From: Spirosoma sp.
Lineage (GTDB): Bacteria; Bacteroidota; Bacteroidia; Cytophagales; Spirosomataceae
DNA: 38,228 nt
Assembly: GCA_014377625.1 (NCBI GenBank)
Contig: JACMPG010000098.1
Location: 1 to 38,228, forward strand
Direction: 5' to 3'
This document shows positions 18,011 to 26,301 of this stretch, in pieces. Position 1 is the stretch's first letter. Every line of letters begins with the position of its first letter. The position numbers and the translations under genes were made by a program. Below the pieces are notes generated by a model. It was given only the letters and a program-made list of their open reading frames with translations, had not been told where the DNA came from and made no database searches.

Positions 18011-20599
18011 ATGCGTCGATCACTACACAAGCTGTTCCTGCCCGCCTTACTGCTACTGACCCTGGCCACGTCAGCGCAAACGCCGTATTTCTTCCCGAAA
18101 AACACGGGATCGCTCAACCCGGCCATTCCTACGCCGGAGCAATTTCTGGGCTACCCCATTGGTACGCAGATTACGCGCTACGACCGCATGGTGGCCTACT
18201 TTCAGGAACTGGCCCGGCTCTCCGACCGTGTCCACGTCGAAATCATCGGCCAGACTTACGAACACCGTCCGCTGGTGATGGCTTCGTTTACCAGCCCGGC
18301 CAACTACGCCAACCGAGAAACCATCCGGCAGAGTAATCTCAAACGCGCCACCACTACCGGGGGCGATGAGGCACCGCTCGTGATTCAGATTGGGGCTAAC
18401 GTACACGGCAACGAAGCCTCCGGGGGCGAATCGACCCTGCTGACGGCCTATTATTTAGCCGCTTCGGAGAGCGACGAGACAAAGAAATGGCTGAACGATA
18501 TGCTCATTTTTGTAGAACCCGTGCTGAACCCCGATGGCCGCGACCGCTTTGCTAACTGGGCCAACATGCACAAAAGCGACGTGGGCACAGCCGACCCCGC
18601 CGACCGCGAACATAACGAAATATGGCCCGGTGGCCGGATGAATCACTATTGGTTCGACCCCAACCGCGACTGGTTTCTGTGCGCCCACCCCGAAGCACAG
18701 GCCCACGTAGCGTGGTTTCATCAGTGGATGCCATACGTCGTGGTCGATCATCACGAAATGGGTACCAATTCCACGTTTTACTTTGACCCCGGCAAGTACA
18801 GCAGCAATAACCCGGTGGTACCAGCTTACCTCTACGACACGATTTATCCAGCTTTCGGCAACTATTTCTCCAGGGCCATGAACGGCATCGGGTCCCTGTA
18901 TTTCACCAAAGAGACCTTCGACAAACTGTATCCCGGTTATGGGTCGAGTTACGTCAATTTCTACGGCGGAGCGGGTTTTCTGTTCGAACAGGCCAGTTCG
19001 CGCGGGTTTGTGCAGGAAACGACTACCATCCCCATCACCTACGCGTTCACCGTTCGCAATCAGGTAACGGCGGCCCTGACCACAATCCGGGCCTCGCTAA
19101 CCGAAAAACCCATGCTGCTGAAACTACGCCGGGATTTTTTTCAGTCGGCGGCAGCTCAGGCCCGGCAGAGTGCCACCAAAGCCTACGTTTTTGGCGACCC
19201 CGCCGACCAAACCCGCACCAACGCCTTCGTGAATCTGCTGCGCCGGCATAAAATCGACACCTACGAACTCGACCGCGACCTGACCATTGGCGATCAGACC
19301 TTTCGGAAGGGCGGGGCCTTTGTGGTACCTACCGAACAGCCCAATTACCTGATGGTGCGCTCGGCCTTTGAAGACCAGATTACGTATTCCGACAGTTTGT
19401 TTTACGATGCCTCGACCTGGTCGCTGATGCAGTCGTTTGGCCTGCTATCTGCCGAACTTACCGCCCAAACCGGCAAAGGAAAATCCGCCCTGACCCTACC
19501 CCTCGGCAAGGCCGTAACCGCTCCGCTCGTAACCACCGCACCGGCTGTTGAGCGCAGCAGTTACGCCTACCTGCTGACCGCCACCGACTACAACACCTAC
19601 CAGGCAATTTATGCCCTGCAAAGCGGGGGGGCGTTCGTAAAAACGTCGTTTAAGCCCTTTAGGGCTCCTGTTGGCAATGCCAGCCGAACGTTCGGCTATG
19701 GAACACTGGTGGTGCCGGTGCAACAGCAAACGCTCACGCCCGACTCGCTGTTTCGGCTCGTGAGCCGGGTTAGCACCCAGGCGGGCGTGGCGGTGCAGGG
19801 GGTAGAAACAGGGTTCAGTACGCAGGGAATCGACCTCGGCAGCAGCTCAGTGCGAACGCTGCGCCGACCCGAAGCGGCTATGGTGGTTGGCCCCGGTATC
19901 AGCCCCTACGAAGCGGGCGAAGTCTGGCATTTGCTTGACCGGCGCGTACAGATGCCCATCACCAAACTGGAGTTGGGCAGTGTGCTCCGTGCCAACCTCA
20001 ACCGGTACAATACCCTAATCATGGTGTCGGGCGTTTACCCCACCGATAAAGCCCTGGTTGACAAGATCAAGGCGTGGGTGCAGGGGGGCGGCACGTTGAT
20101 TACGCTCAAAACCGCCAGCGAATGGGTGATCAAACAGGGCTTATCGAAAGAGAAACTTGTTTTGGCCGACACTACCCGCCCGGCCACCCGCTACAACTAC
20201 GACGAAGCCACCAACTACGAAGGAGCCAAAGCCCTCGGTGGCAGCATTTTCCGGGCCGATCTCGACCTGAGCAATCCCATCGGTTTCGGGTTTACCAACC
20301 GGCGCGTATCGCTGTTCAAGAATAGCCAGACCATTCTAATGCCCGGCAAAAGTCCGTATAATACCGTAGCGCAGTATGCCGAGAAACCACTCGTTGGGGG
20401 CTACGTTCATCCGTCCGTGCTGAAGCGCGTAGCTAAATCGGCGGCTATCCTGACCACCGGCGACGGGGCCGGGCGCATCATTCTCTTTGCCGATAATCCC
20501 AACTTCCGGGCCAGTTGGTACGGCACCAACAAACTGTTCCTGAACGCGCTGTTTTTTGGCGGAGTGCTGACCGTGCCGAGTATAGAAGGAGACGAGTAA
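18011..20599 (+). CDS. Secreted M14-family zinc carboxypeptidase
   Basis: An 862-aa protein from the ATG at 18011. An in-frame ATG at 17930 lies inside the terminator hairpin and is rejected. The signal peptide is RRSLHKLFLPALLLLTLATS, cleaved near SAQ. The M14 zinc site is H132xxE135 (ANVHGNEASGGE) with the third ligand in VVVDHHEMG (H247 or H248). The proposed catalytic Glu is E326 in LFEQASSRG, followed by aromatic and polar substrate-pocket residues. From about 400 the C-terminal half carries an unassigned domain that resembles a glutamine-amidotransferase-like fold (VGPGISPYEAGEVWHLLDRR). The likely role is trimming peptides outside the inner membrane. It follows SusCD and may act on the same nutrient, although a terminator separates them. 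Confidence 0.92.
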   Translation: MRRSLHKLFLPALLLLTLATSAQTPYFFPKNTGSLNPAIPTPEQFLGYPIGTQITRYDRMVAYFQELARLSDRVHVEIIGQTYEHRPLVMASFTSPANYANRETIRQSNLKRATTTGGDEAPLVIQIGANVHGNEASGGESTLLTAYYLAASESDETKKWLNDMLIFVEPVLNPDGRDRFANWANMHKSDVGTADPADREHNEIWPGGRMNHYWFDPNRDWFLCAHPEAQAHVAWFHQWMPYVVVDHHEMGTNSTFYFDPGKYSSNNPVVPAYLYDTIYPAFGNYFSRAMNGIGSLYFTKETFDKLYPGYGSSYVNFYGGAGFLFEQASSRGFVQETTTIPITYAFTVRNQVTAALTTIRASLTEKPMLLKLRRDFFQSAAAQARQSATKAYVFGDPADQTRTNAFVNLLRRHKIDTYELDRDLTIGDQTFRKGGAFVVPTEQPNYLMVRSAFEDQITYSDSLFYDASTWSLMQSFGLLSAELTAQTGKGKSALTLPLGKAVTAPLVTTAPAVERSSYAYLLTATDYNTYQAIYALQSGGAFVKTSFKPFRAPVGNASRTFGYGTLVVPVQQQTLTPDSLFRLVSRVSTQAGVAVQGVETGFSTQGIDLGSSSVRTLRRPEAAMVVGPGISPYEAGEVWHLLDRRVQMPITKLELGSVLRANLNRYNTLIMVSGVYPTDKALVDKIKAWVQGGGTLITLKTASEWVIKQGLSKEKLVLADTTRPATRYNYDEATNYEGAKALGGSIFRADLDLSNPIGFGFTNRRVSLFKNSQTILMPGKSPYNTVAQYAEKPLVGGYVHPSVLKRVAKSAAILTTGDGAGRIILFADNPNFRASWYGTNKLFLNALFFGGVLTVPSIEGDE

Positions 20600-20627
20600 C
20601 GTGGTTCAACAGACTTCATAAGTTGTC

Positions 20628-20661
20628 TGCGCTGTTGAGCACTTTTATCCTCAACAGCGCA
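20628..20661. terminator. Bidirectional terminator, 12-bp perfect stem
   Basis: TGCGCTGTTGAG (20628-20639) pairs with CTCAACAGCGCA (20650-20661) around a 10-nt loop. It sits between the convergent M14 and outer-membrane-protein genes. Confidence 0.75.
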
Positions 20662-20665
20662 GCAA

Positions 20666-21469
20666 CTACCGAATATATCGGCGACCGAAGCCAAGCCGGG
20701 CGGTAACATACCAGCCAGACAGGTTGATGGCTGGATTGTCGCTGTTGGTCACGGCCTGATCGTTCATAGGCTGTCTGAAGCGGGTGTTAGGACTCAGGCG
20801 ATAGCCCGCATCGAAGCCGACCACGAGCAAACGTTGCCGAGTCTCGCTAACCGTTCCGCAGTCGGTAGTAGATTGCGACGTAGTAGATTTATAGACAAAC
20901 TGGTACTGCCCACTCAAGCCCAAATCGCCCGTGATGGTGCCGCTGGTAAACGTGGCCGTTTGCTGACTACCCGGATTAATTAATACCGCCGTCAGTGACG
21001 GAGTCGGAGCGTCATTCCGGGTTACTCGCAGGCTAAAGAAACCAGGCGACAGCATCAGCCTGGGCGTCAGGGTAAACTTGTCGGTATGCACAATGTGATA
21101 ACCAGCACCGACGCCGTATTGCCAGAGCGACGTTTTGACTGTGTTGGTGCCATTGGTTACGCTCTGTTTGGTGCTGTTGAGCCCAAAATCGAACTGGCTA
21201 ATCATAATCCAGGGCGACTCCTTATGACCAACCTGCGTAGCAACCCCAACCATTGTAAACTGATTGGGCAACGCGCGGTAGCCGGTTTGTTCCAGGGCGG
21301 TGTTCAGACCACCCAGCGAAACACCCTGCTGCCCCAACCGCCAGGTAGTGGTTGACTCAAAAGACCGCGACTTTTTCGTACTGGGCAAGTCGGACGTAAT
21401 GCCCTGTGCCTGGGTGGAGAGAGCCAGCATCGCCAGCCCAAATCCCGCTAAAACGGAGTGCTTTTTCAT
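20666..21469 (-). CDS. Predicted outer-membrane beta-barrel protein, hypothetical
   Basis: A 267-aa protein with a signal peptide (KKHSVLAGFGLAMLALSTQAQ). Alternating hydrophobic/polar strands run throughout (HKESPWIMISQFDFGL, WQYGVGAGYHIVHTDKFTL, WYVTARLGFGRRYIR), typical of a small outer-membrane barrel. A single Cys (SQSTTDCGTVSE) is present. No named family is recognised; porin-family or OmpW-like barrels are alternatives. It lies 44 bases after the Gfo/Idh gene on the same strand and could be cotranscribed with it. Confidence 0.75.
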   Translation of the reverse strand: MKKHSVLAGFGLAMLALSTQAQGITSDLPSTKKSRSFESTTTWRLGQQGVSLGGLNTALEQTGYRALPNQFTMVGVATQVGHKESPWIMISQFDFGLNSTKQSVTNGTNTVKTSLWQYGVGAGYHIVHTDKFTLTPRLMLSPGFFSLRVTRNDAPTPSLTAVLINPGSQQTATFTSGTITGDLGLSGQYQFVYKSTTSQSTTDCGTVSETRQRLLVVGFDAGYRLSPNTRFRQPMNDQAVTNSDNPAINLSGWYVTARLGFGRRYIR

Positions 21470-21513
21470 ACGTAACGTTCCTATTTCATTTTGAAAAGAA
21501 AGGTACGTATTTC

Positions 21514-22590
21514 CTACATCTGCACCACCTGCCCCGTGCGGGTCGATTCGTAAATGGCCTGAAACAGAGCCACTACGTTGCGTCCGTCCTGCCCCGTCAC
21601 CATGGGCGGGCGACCGTCGGCGAGGGCGTCGCGGAAGTCGGCAATCTGCTCGGCAAAGTAGTAGGTCAGGGCGTCGATTTGGTTGAAAAATGCGGTGTCT
21701 TCAGCCACGAACTCCGGCAGTTTATTTTCCTCGCCGGGAACACTCCAGATGTCGTTGACGGGCGGGTCGGTAATGCCGGTCATGCCCGCCACGAACATCG
21801 ACCCACCGTCGGTCTGCACCCCTACCGATGCGCCGTTCTGCCCGTGAATATGCACCTTACCGTACAACCCCGGCTGCTGACTATTGCTGACGACAATATT
21901 GCCGATGCCGCCGTTTTTGAACTGCACAATGGCCACCGCCGTATCGTCAACTTCGATATAGGGATGGTTCAGGTTTTTCCAGACACCATACACGCTTTCT
22001 GGTTCGCCCATGTACCAGAGCAGCAAATCGAGCTGGTGCGGAGCCTGATTGACCAGCACACCGCCACCTTCGCCCGCCCAGGTACCACGCCAGGGATCAC
22101 TCTGGTAATAGCCTTCGCCCCGCCAGCCCAGCATCTGCACCATGCCCAGCACGGGTTTGCCAATCTGCCCGGCGTCGATGGCCCGCCGAATGCGCAGACA
22201 GGGTTCGTAAAACCGCCGTTGGCTGATGGTGCCGAGTTGGCGGTCATTGCGCCGGGCAGCTTCCAGCATGGCATCACAATCCTGAAGCGACGACGCCAGC
22301 GGTTTCTCCACCAGCACGTGCGCTCCCGCATCGAGGGCCGCAATGGTCGGTTCGGCGTGGGCCGGGTGGGGTGTAGTGACGAGGCAAAGGTCGATGCGCT
22401 CGCGGTTGACCATCTCCGCTACGTCGGTGTAAGCCGGAACATCGTAGTGAGCGGCAAAGTCGCGGGTTTTATCGGGGGTGCGGCCATACACAGCGGTGAG
22501 TTCGGTACCGGACGTCTGTAAAACAGCCTTAGCGTGCAGGTGGGCCACTTTGCCGGGGCCAATGATCGCAATACGAAGAGGAGTAGGCAT
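21514..22590 (-). CDS. Gfo/Idh/MocA-family NAD(P)-dependent oxidoreductase
   Basis: A 358-aa protein from the ATG at 22590, which sits directly before the Rossmann strand; a longer reading frame upstream has no support. The dinucleotide-binding strand is LRIAIIGPGKVAHLHA (residues 5-20), and the family EKP motif is at 95-97 (HVLVEKPLASS). The C-terminal alpha/beta domain includes GGGVLVNQAPHQLDLLLWYM, where the H in the QxxHxxD-like stretch matches the family catalytic His. The likely reaction is oxidation or reduction of a sugar or inositol derivative with NAD(P). It is cytoplasmic, with no signal peptide. A terminator upstream separates it from the fasciclin gene, so it probably has its own promoter in 22591-22656. 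Confidence 0.9.
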   Translation of the reverse strand: MPTPLRIAIIGPGKVAHLHAKAVLQTSGTELTAVYGRTPDKTRDFAAHYDVPAYTDVAEMVNRERIDLCLVTTPHPAHAEPTIAALDAGAHVLVEKPLASSLQDCDAMLEAARRNDRQLGTISQRRFYEPCLRIRRAIDAGQIGKPVLGMVQMLGWRGEGYYQSDPWRGTWAGEGGGVLVNQAPHQLDLLLWYMGEPESVYGVWKNLNHPYIEVDDTAVAIVQFKNGGIGNIVVSNSQQPGLYGKVHIHGQNGASVGVQTDGGSMFVAGMTGITDPPVNDIWSVPGEENKLPEFVAEDTAFFNQIDALTYYFAEQIADFRDALADGRPPMVTGQDGRNVVALFQAIYESTRTGQVVQM

Positions 22591-22656
22591 TGATTCAGAG
22601 TCTTTTTTGTCAGCCAATAGCGGGAATCCGTTCGGCCTTTGGGGCAGCAATATAAC

Positions 22657-22688
22657 GATGCCCGGCCAACGTTTGTCAGCCGGGCATC
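22657..22688 (-). terminator. Terminator after the fasciclin gene
   Basis: GATGCCCGGC (22657-22666) and GCCGGGCATC (22679-22688) form a perfect 10-bp GC-rich stem with a 12-nt loop. It begins 23 bases past the fasciclin stop on the minus strand. The following U-run is weak (CGTTATATT). Confidence 0.65.
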
Positions 22689-22711
22689 ATCTTCGATACA
22701 GTATGGTAAAG

Positions 22712-23320
22712 TTATTTACCAGCGGGCATCAGTACGGTATCAATGGAGTGAATAACGCCGTTGGTGGCCTGAATGTCGGCCTGGTTGATGGTGGCCGTGC
22801 TGCCCCGCCCGTCGGTAATGGTGATGGCGTCGCCCTGTTTGCTCACTGTCAGCGTACCGCCCGTCACTGTTTTGAGTTTCTGCCCGTCCTGCAGGGCATC
22901 GGCGGGGTAGCTGCCTTTCACGACGTGATAAGCCAGTAATTTCATCAACTGCTGCTTACTATCCGGCTTTAGCAAGTCCGTAACCGTTCCGTCGGGAAGC
23001 TGGCCAAAGGCGTCGTTGGTGGGTGCAAATACGGTATATGGCCCCTTACCACTGGCCTGCTCGGTCAGCCCCGACACCCGCAAAGCCCGGAACAGAATGG
23101 TGTGATTCGCCGACTTAGCCGCGCTGATGGCCATGTCGCGTCCTGTGCTGCCACCCGGTTTCATGGTACCTGCCGGTGCCGGTGCCATCGTAGTGGTCGA
23201 TGAGTCGGCGGTTATGGCACCGGCATTTTGCTGCGCCATAAGACCGTTACTGGTATCGAAACTGGTACCGAGATACACGAGCAGCATAGCCGCCCCGCTG
23301 AGAATTGTTTTCCTGTTCAT
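22712..23320 (-). CDS. Secreted fasciclin (FAS1) domain protein
   Basis: A 202-aa protein from the ATG at 23320. A GTG at 23362 would add 14 residues before an already complete signal peptide and is rejected. The signal peptide is NRKTILSGAAMLLVYLG. A low-complexity Ser/Thr/Pro/Ala linker (TTTMAPAPAGTMKPGGS) precedes one FAS1 domain with both conserved boxes: YTVFAPTNDAF (H1) and NGVIHSIDTVLMP (H2). FAS1 proteins act in adhesion and cell-surface interactions. It lies downstream of the large type IX-sorted protein on the same strand, which fits a surface role for the group. Confidence 0.92.
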   Translation of the reverse strand: MNRKTILSGAAMLLVYLGTSFDTSNGLMAQQNAGAITADSSTTTMAPAPAGTMKPGGSTGRDMAISAAKSANHTILFRALRVSGLTEQASGKGPYTVFAPTNDAFGQLPDGTVTDLLKPDSKQQLMKLLAYHVVKGSYPADALQDGQKLKTVTGGTLTVSKQGDAITITDGRGSTATINQADIQATNGVIHSIDTVLMPAGK

Positions 23321-23424
23321 AACCGAATAAAGTTGGAGTAAAACAAATCGGTGCTTTTTCACCAGACCGTATCAGACAATTGGATAAAGCAGAGTGAATG
23401 GCAGATCAGACCGGATCAAAAGCC

Positions 23425-23443
23425 CCGTTTATTGATTAAACGG
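23425..23443 (-). terminator. Weak hairpin after the CHU_C protein gene
   Basis: CCGTTTA and TAAACGG form a 7-bp stem with a 5-nt loop. On the minus strand it is followed by GGCTTTTG. It is about 80 bases past the stop at 23522 and could instead be an operator for the fasciclin gene. Confidence 0.35.
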
Positions 23444-23521
23444 TAGTTTATTGTGCAGAAATTGCCTGATTAGCTTAAAAGTGAGGAAGCGGGAACATAG
23501 CGCGGGTTGCCCCTGCGTTAC

Positions 23522-25921
23522 TCACGGCAATACCGTAAGTGGCCCCCGGAAGGTGGTGGAAAAAGGGCCTTCGCCGGTTTTGATCTGGTACGTATATAGC
23601 CCTCCTCCAGCCTTGTTTTGCCCAAACGAGCCGTTCCAGGGCTGGACGTACCCGCGCGAGTGAAAGACCAGCTCACCCCAGCGGTTGAAGATCGACACAT
23701 CGCAGTCGGGGAATTTTTCGATGTTGGCAATCGTCCAGACGTCGTTCAGGCCGTCGCCGTTGGGCGAGAACGCCGAAGGAATATACACCGGCTCCACTAC
23801 CTCTACCAGCACCGAGAAACTGGCCGGGCAACCCGCCACGCTCAGGGCCGTGAGCCGATACGGTGTAGTCACCAGCGGATTAGCCACCGGGTTGGGTACG
23901 TCTGCCCGGCTCAGAAAATCGGGCGGGTTCCAGCCGTATTGCCTGATGGGTTCGCTGGCATCAACCTTTATCCCGATCTGACTACCCCGAAACAGCGTAT
24001 AAGCTTCCGGTCCGGTTAGCTGCGGTCCCGGAGCCACCGTAGCCGTGGTGCTTTGCACAGTGCGGCACCCATTAATCGAGGTAACGGTGTAGGTGAGTAC
24101 GTGCCTTCCTACACCCGCCACAGCCGGGTCGAAACGGTTGCCCGTAACGCCCGGGCCGGCATAAACACCACCACCCGGTTGCCCATTGAGCGTCTGGGCA
24201 GTACTTCCAACGCCACAGAACGGGGCAAGCGAGTCGAGCCCGATGTCAGAGCGCGGGTATTGCGTAAGTACCAGTGGAGCCGACAGGGCCGTACAACCCG
24301 TGGAGGCCGTAACCGTGGCCCGGTACGTACCGGCATTCTGCGTTTGTACGAGGGCTGTGGCGGTGCCAAACCGGCTGCCGTCGCGCTGCCACTGGTAGAG
24401 ATTACCCGGTTGACTAACCGCCGTAAGTACAACGCTGTCTCCGGGGCAAAAAATGGGGCGGGGCGCGCTGATCTGCACCGTAGGCCGGGGGTTTATCGTG
24501 ACCTGAAGCGAGTCCATACCCTCGCAGTTAGCCGCCGACGGGCGGGCTAGCACCGTGTAGCGGCCCGACTGATTTACGCGCAGCACTGCCCCCTGCTGAC
24601 CGGCCAGATTAACACCGTTGCGTTGCCAGCGGTACGCGTAATCGGGGTTACTACTGGCCTGGAGCTGGATTGTATCGCCGGTACAAAGTGGGTTTGGACT
24701 GGCCAGCGACAAACTTACCGGTGGGGACGTTACGTAGTTGACGGCTATTTTCTCTGAGATGGTATCGCCGGCGCAACTCAGGGCCAGACTCTTCACAACC
24801 GTATATACCCCCGCCGTAGTAACCTGAAGCGAATCTGTCGTGGCTCCGGGCAGGTTGGATCCGTTGCGCTGCCACTGGTATTGAAACGCCGGGTTTCTCT
24901 CGACCCGGAGCGTCAGGGGCTGGCTGGCGCACCACGGCAGATTATTCGATACAACGCGACTGTTGACCGTCACAACAGCCGGGGGCGTGGTTGTTTGACC
25001 GCAGTTGACTACGGGCAGCTGAAAATCCCGACGTACTACTCCAATCCGTTGGCCGTTCCGATATTCTTCGCATTGCACCGAGAACAGGTACAACCCTTCT
25101 TTATTAGCCCGGACGCTCAGCTGACCCGTAACCGCATCGACGCTCAGAGCCGGATTGCCCGGAATAACATTATTCAGGCTGTAGCCAGCTGCCCAGCCAA
25201 CGGGCGGATAGCTGGCGCGCGGGGTCGCGGGGGCGGTCACCATGACGTTAGTCGTATAGCCGTTGAGGGGCGTTACGAGCGAGTAAACAAGCGCGTCGCC
25301 GTCAGCATCGATCGCGCTGATATCGAACGTAAACGGCTTGTCTAAGCAGATATAGTCGCCATTGGGTATTTTGAACTGGGGCGATGAATTAACGAAGGGC
25401 GTACTGTTGCGTATCATGGCCGGGAACTCCATATAGAACACCATACCCAGCCCACTGCTGGTTCTGGTCACGTTGATAATGGCGTCGCTCCGGCAGCAGC
25501 GTTCCCAGACCATATAGTAGCCCGCCGGGTCGGTGTACCTGGCGGGGTCGAACTGAACCAGAGCGCAGTAACGGGCCTCAATGAAGTTAAGCTTATTCTG
25601 GCGGGCACAGGCTTCGTTATTGAAACGCAGCGGCAGACTCTCGCATAGTTTGAGGTCAATCTGCTCGATAAGTGCCGGACCATTTTTACTGAATATCAAC
25701 ACTGTAACAACCGGATCTTGGTTACCGGCCTGACTCTGACCAGCGTCCCAGAACTGAGTAAGCTGGATTTGAAACTGGCCGGGTGTTGTTCCTACCGCCC
25801 GCATGCCAATGTTGCCGCCAATGATGTGATTGGCCGAAGCAAAGGCGGGCATCAGGCAAAGCAGTACCCCATTGACGAACCAGGAAAGCCAGTTAGGTTG
25901 GCGCGTCAGGAGTGATTGCAT
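23522..25921 (-). CDS. Large secreted protein with gliding-motility C-terminal (T9SS type B) domain
   Basis: A 799-aa protein from the ATG at 25921; a TTG 45 bases upstream is less likely. The signal peptide lies within WLSWFVNGVLLCLMPAFASA. An N-terminal beta-sandwich region follows (IIGGNIGMRAVGTTPGQF, an adhesin-like segment with paired Cys). Then come three or more Ig/PKD-like repeats, each marked by a YQWQRNG or YRWQRNG core and a following Thr/Gly-rich strand. The protein ends with the CHU_C gliding-motility domain: AFSPNGDGLNDVW, then VSIFNRWGELVFHSRGY and GGGLYTYQIKT. That domain directs export through the type IX system and attachment to the surface. A likely adhesin or surface-layer role; the ligand is unknown. 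Confidence 0.9.
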   Translation of the reverse strand: MQSLLTRQPNWLSWFVNGVLLCLMPAFASANHIIGGNIGMRAVGTTPGQFQIQLTQFWDAGQSQAGNQDPVVTVLIFSKNGPALIEQIDLKLCESLPLRFNNEACARQNKLNFIEARYCALVQFDPARYTDPAGYYMVWERCCRSDAIINVTRTSSGLGMVFYMEFPAMIRNSTPFVNSSPQFKIPNGDYICLDKPFTFDISAIDADGDALVYSLVTPLNGYTTNVMVTAPATPRASYPPVGWAAGYSLNNVIPGNPALSVDAVTGQLSVRANKEGLYLFSVQCEEYRNGQRIGVVRRDFQLPVVNCGQTTTPPAVVTVNSRVVSNNLPWCASQPLTLRVERNPAFQYQWQRNGSNLPGATTDSLQVTTAGVYTVVKSLALSCAGDTISEKIAVNYVTSPPVSLSLASPNPLCTGDTIQLQASSNPDYAYRWQRNGVNLAGQQGAVLRVNQSGRYTVLARPSAANCEGMDSLQVTINPRPTVQISAPRPIFCPGDSVVLTAVSQPGNLYQWQRDGSRFGTATALVQTQNAGTYRATVTASTGCTALSAPLVLTQYPRSDIGLDSLAPFCGVGSTAQTLNGQPGGGVYAGPGVTGNRFDPAVAGVGRHVLTYTVTSINGCRTVQSTTATVAPGPQLTGPEAYTLFRGSQIGIKVDASEPIRQYGWNPPDFLSRADVPNPVANPLVTTPYRLTALSVAGCPASFSVLVEVVEPVYIPSAFSPNGDGLNDVWTIANIEKFPDCDVSIFNRWGELVFHSRGYVQPWNGSFGQNKAGGGLYTYQIKTGEGPFSTTFRGPLTVLP

Positions 25922-26049
25922 GAATGAGGAGAATGTATGTTCATGGTAAGCGTGTTGCCAAAACAACGTCTAATGTAGCTACCTTCAGCACAGGAAGTAT
26001 AGACCGGCAGTAAGACTTATCTACCGGCTTATTGTGCTTTTTTGCTGGT

Positions 26050-26175
26050 TTATTTCGATAGAAAACCCTTTGCAATCAGGTACGGGATAATAAGCCATAG
26101 CAAGCCTTTGACCAGAAAAAACAGGAATCCTGCCCACCCCAGCCGCTTAAACCACTTCCCAAATCGCTCGTTCAT
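26050..26175 (-). CDS. 41-aa basic membrane miniprotein, hypothetical
   Basis: Reading the minus strand from ATG 26173-26175 to TAA 26050-26052 gives a 41-aa peptide. A basic start (MNERFGKWFKRLGW) is followed by a hydrophobic helix (AGFLFFLVKGLLWLIIPYLI) and a short AKGFLSK end. The positive-inside layout and clean topology support a real small inner-membrane protein. The start is preceded at 4 bases by TATTTTTG, a Bacteroidota -7 box. The upstream 26 bp is a near-copy, in inverted orientation, of the sequence upstream of the divergent sua5 gene. Function unknown. Confidence 0.65.
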   Translation of the reverse strand: MNERFGKWFKRLGWAGFLFFLVKGLLWLIIPYLIAKGFLSK

Positions 26176-26177
26176 GA

Positions 26178-26299
26178 TACAAAAATAGTTGTAAAGTTAT
26201 AGATGGTTCGCCACTGCAGCTATATAGTCGTGAGTTGGGATAGTTGACACACCTGACTTTACCACTATACGACTCTGTGACTTTACAACTAATTTTGCA
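26178..26299. promoter_or_regulatory. Divergent promoter region with inverted 26-bp near-repeat
   Basis: The minus strand 26203-26178 and plus strand 26274-26299 match at 22 of 26 positions (core ACTTTACAACTA then TTTTG). Each copy ends 2 bases before its start codon (41-aa ORF and sua5). Each contains a TAnnTTTG box 4 bases from the ATG. A third core copy, TGACTTTACCACTA, is at 26254-26267, 24 bp before the plus copy. This looks like a shared promoter/operator. Confidence 0.6.
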
Positions 26300-26301
26300 G
26301 G

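Noticed and set aside
17791-18336. Plus-strand 181-codon frame spanning the SusD end and M14 start
   Set aside because: Its first part is not the restored SusD frame, it runs through the terminator hairpin and overlaps M14 in another frame.
21406-22521. Long plus-strand frame (371 codons)
   Set aside because: It lies antisense to the Gfo/Idh oxidoreductase, which has clear family motifs; the plus frame has none and is a GC-driven shadow.
26003-26028. Imperfect hairpin with CCGG arms followed by a T-run on the plus strand
   Set aside because: It faces the wrong way for the 41-aa ORF and the CHU_C gene and contains bulges; not called as a terminator.
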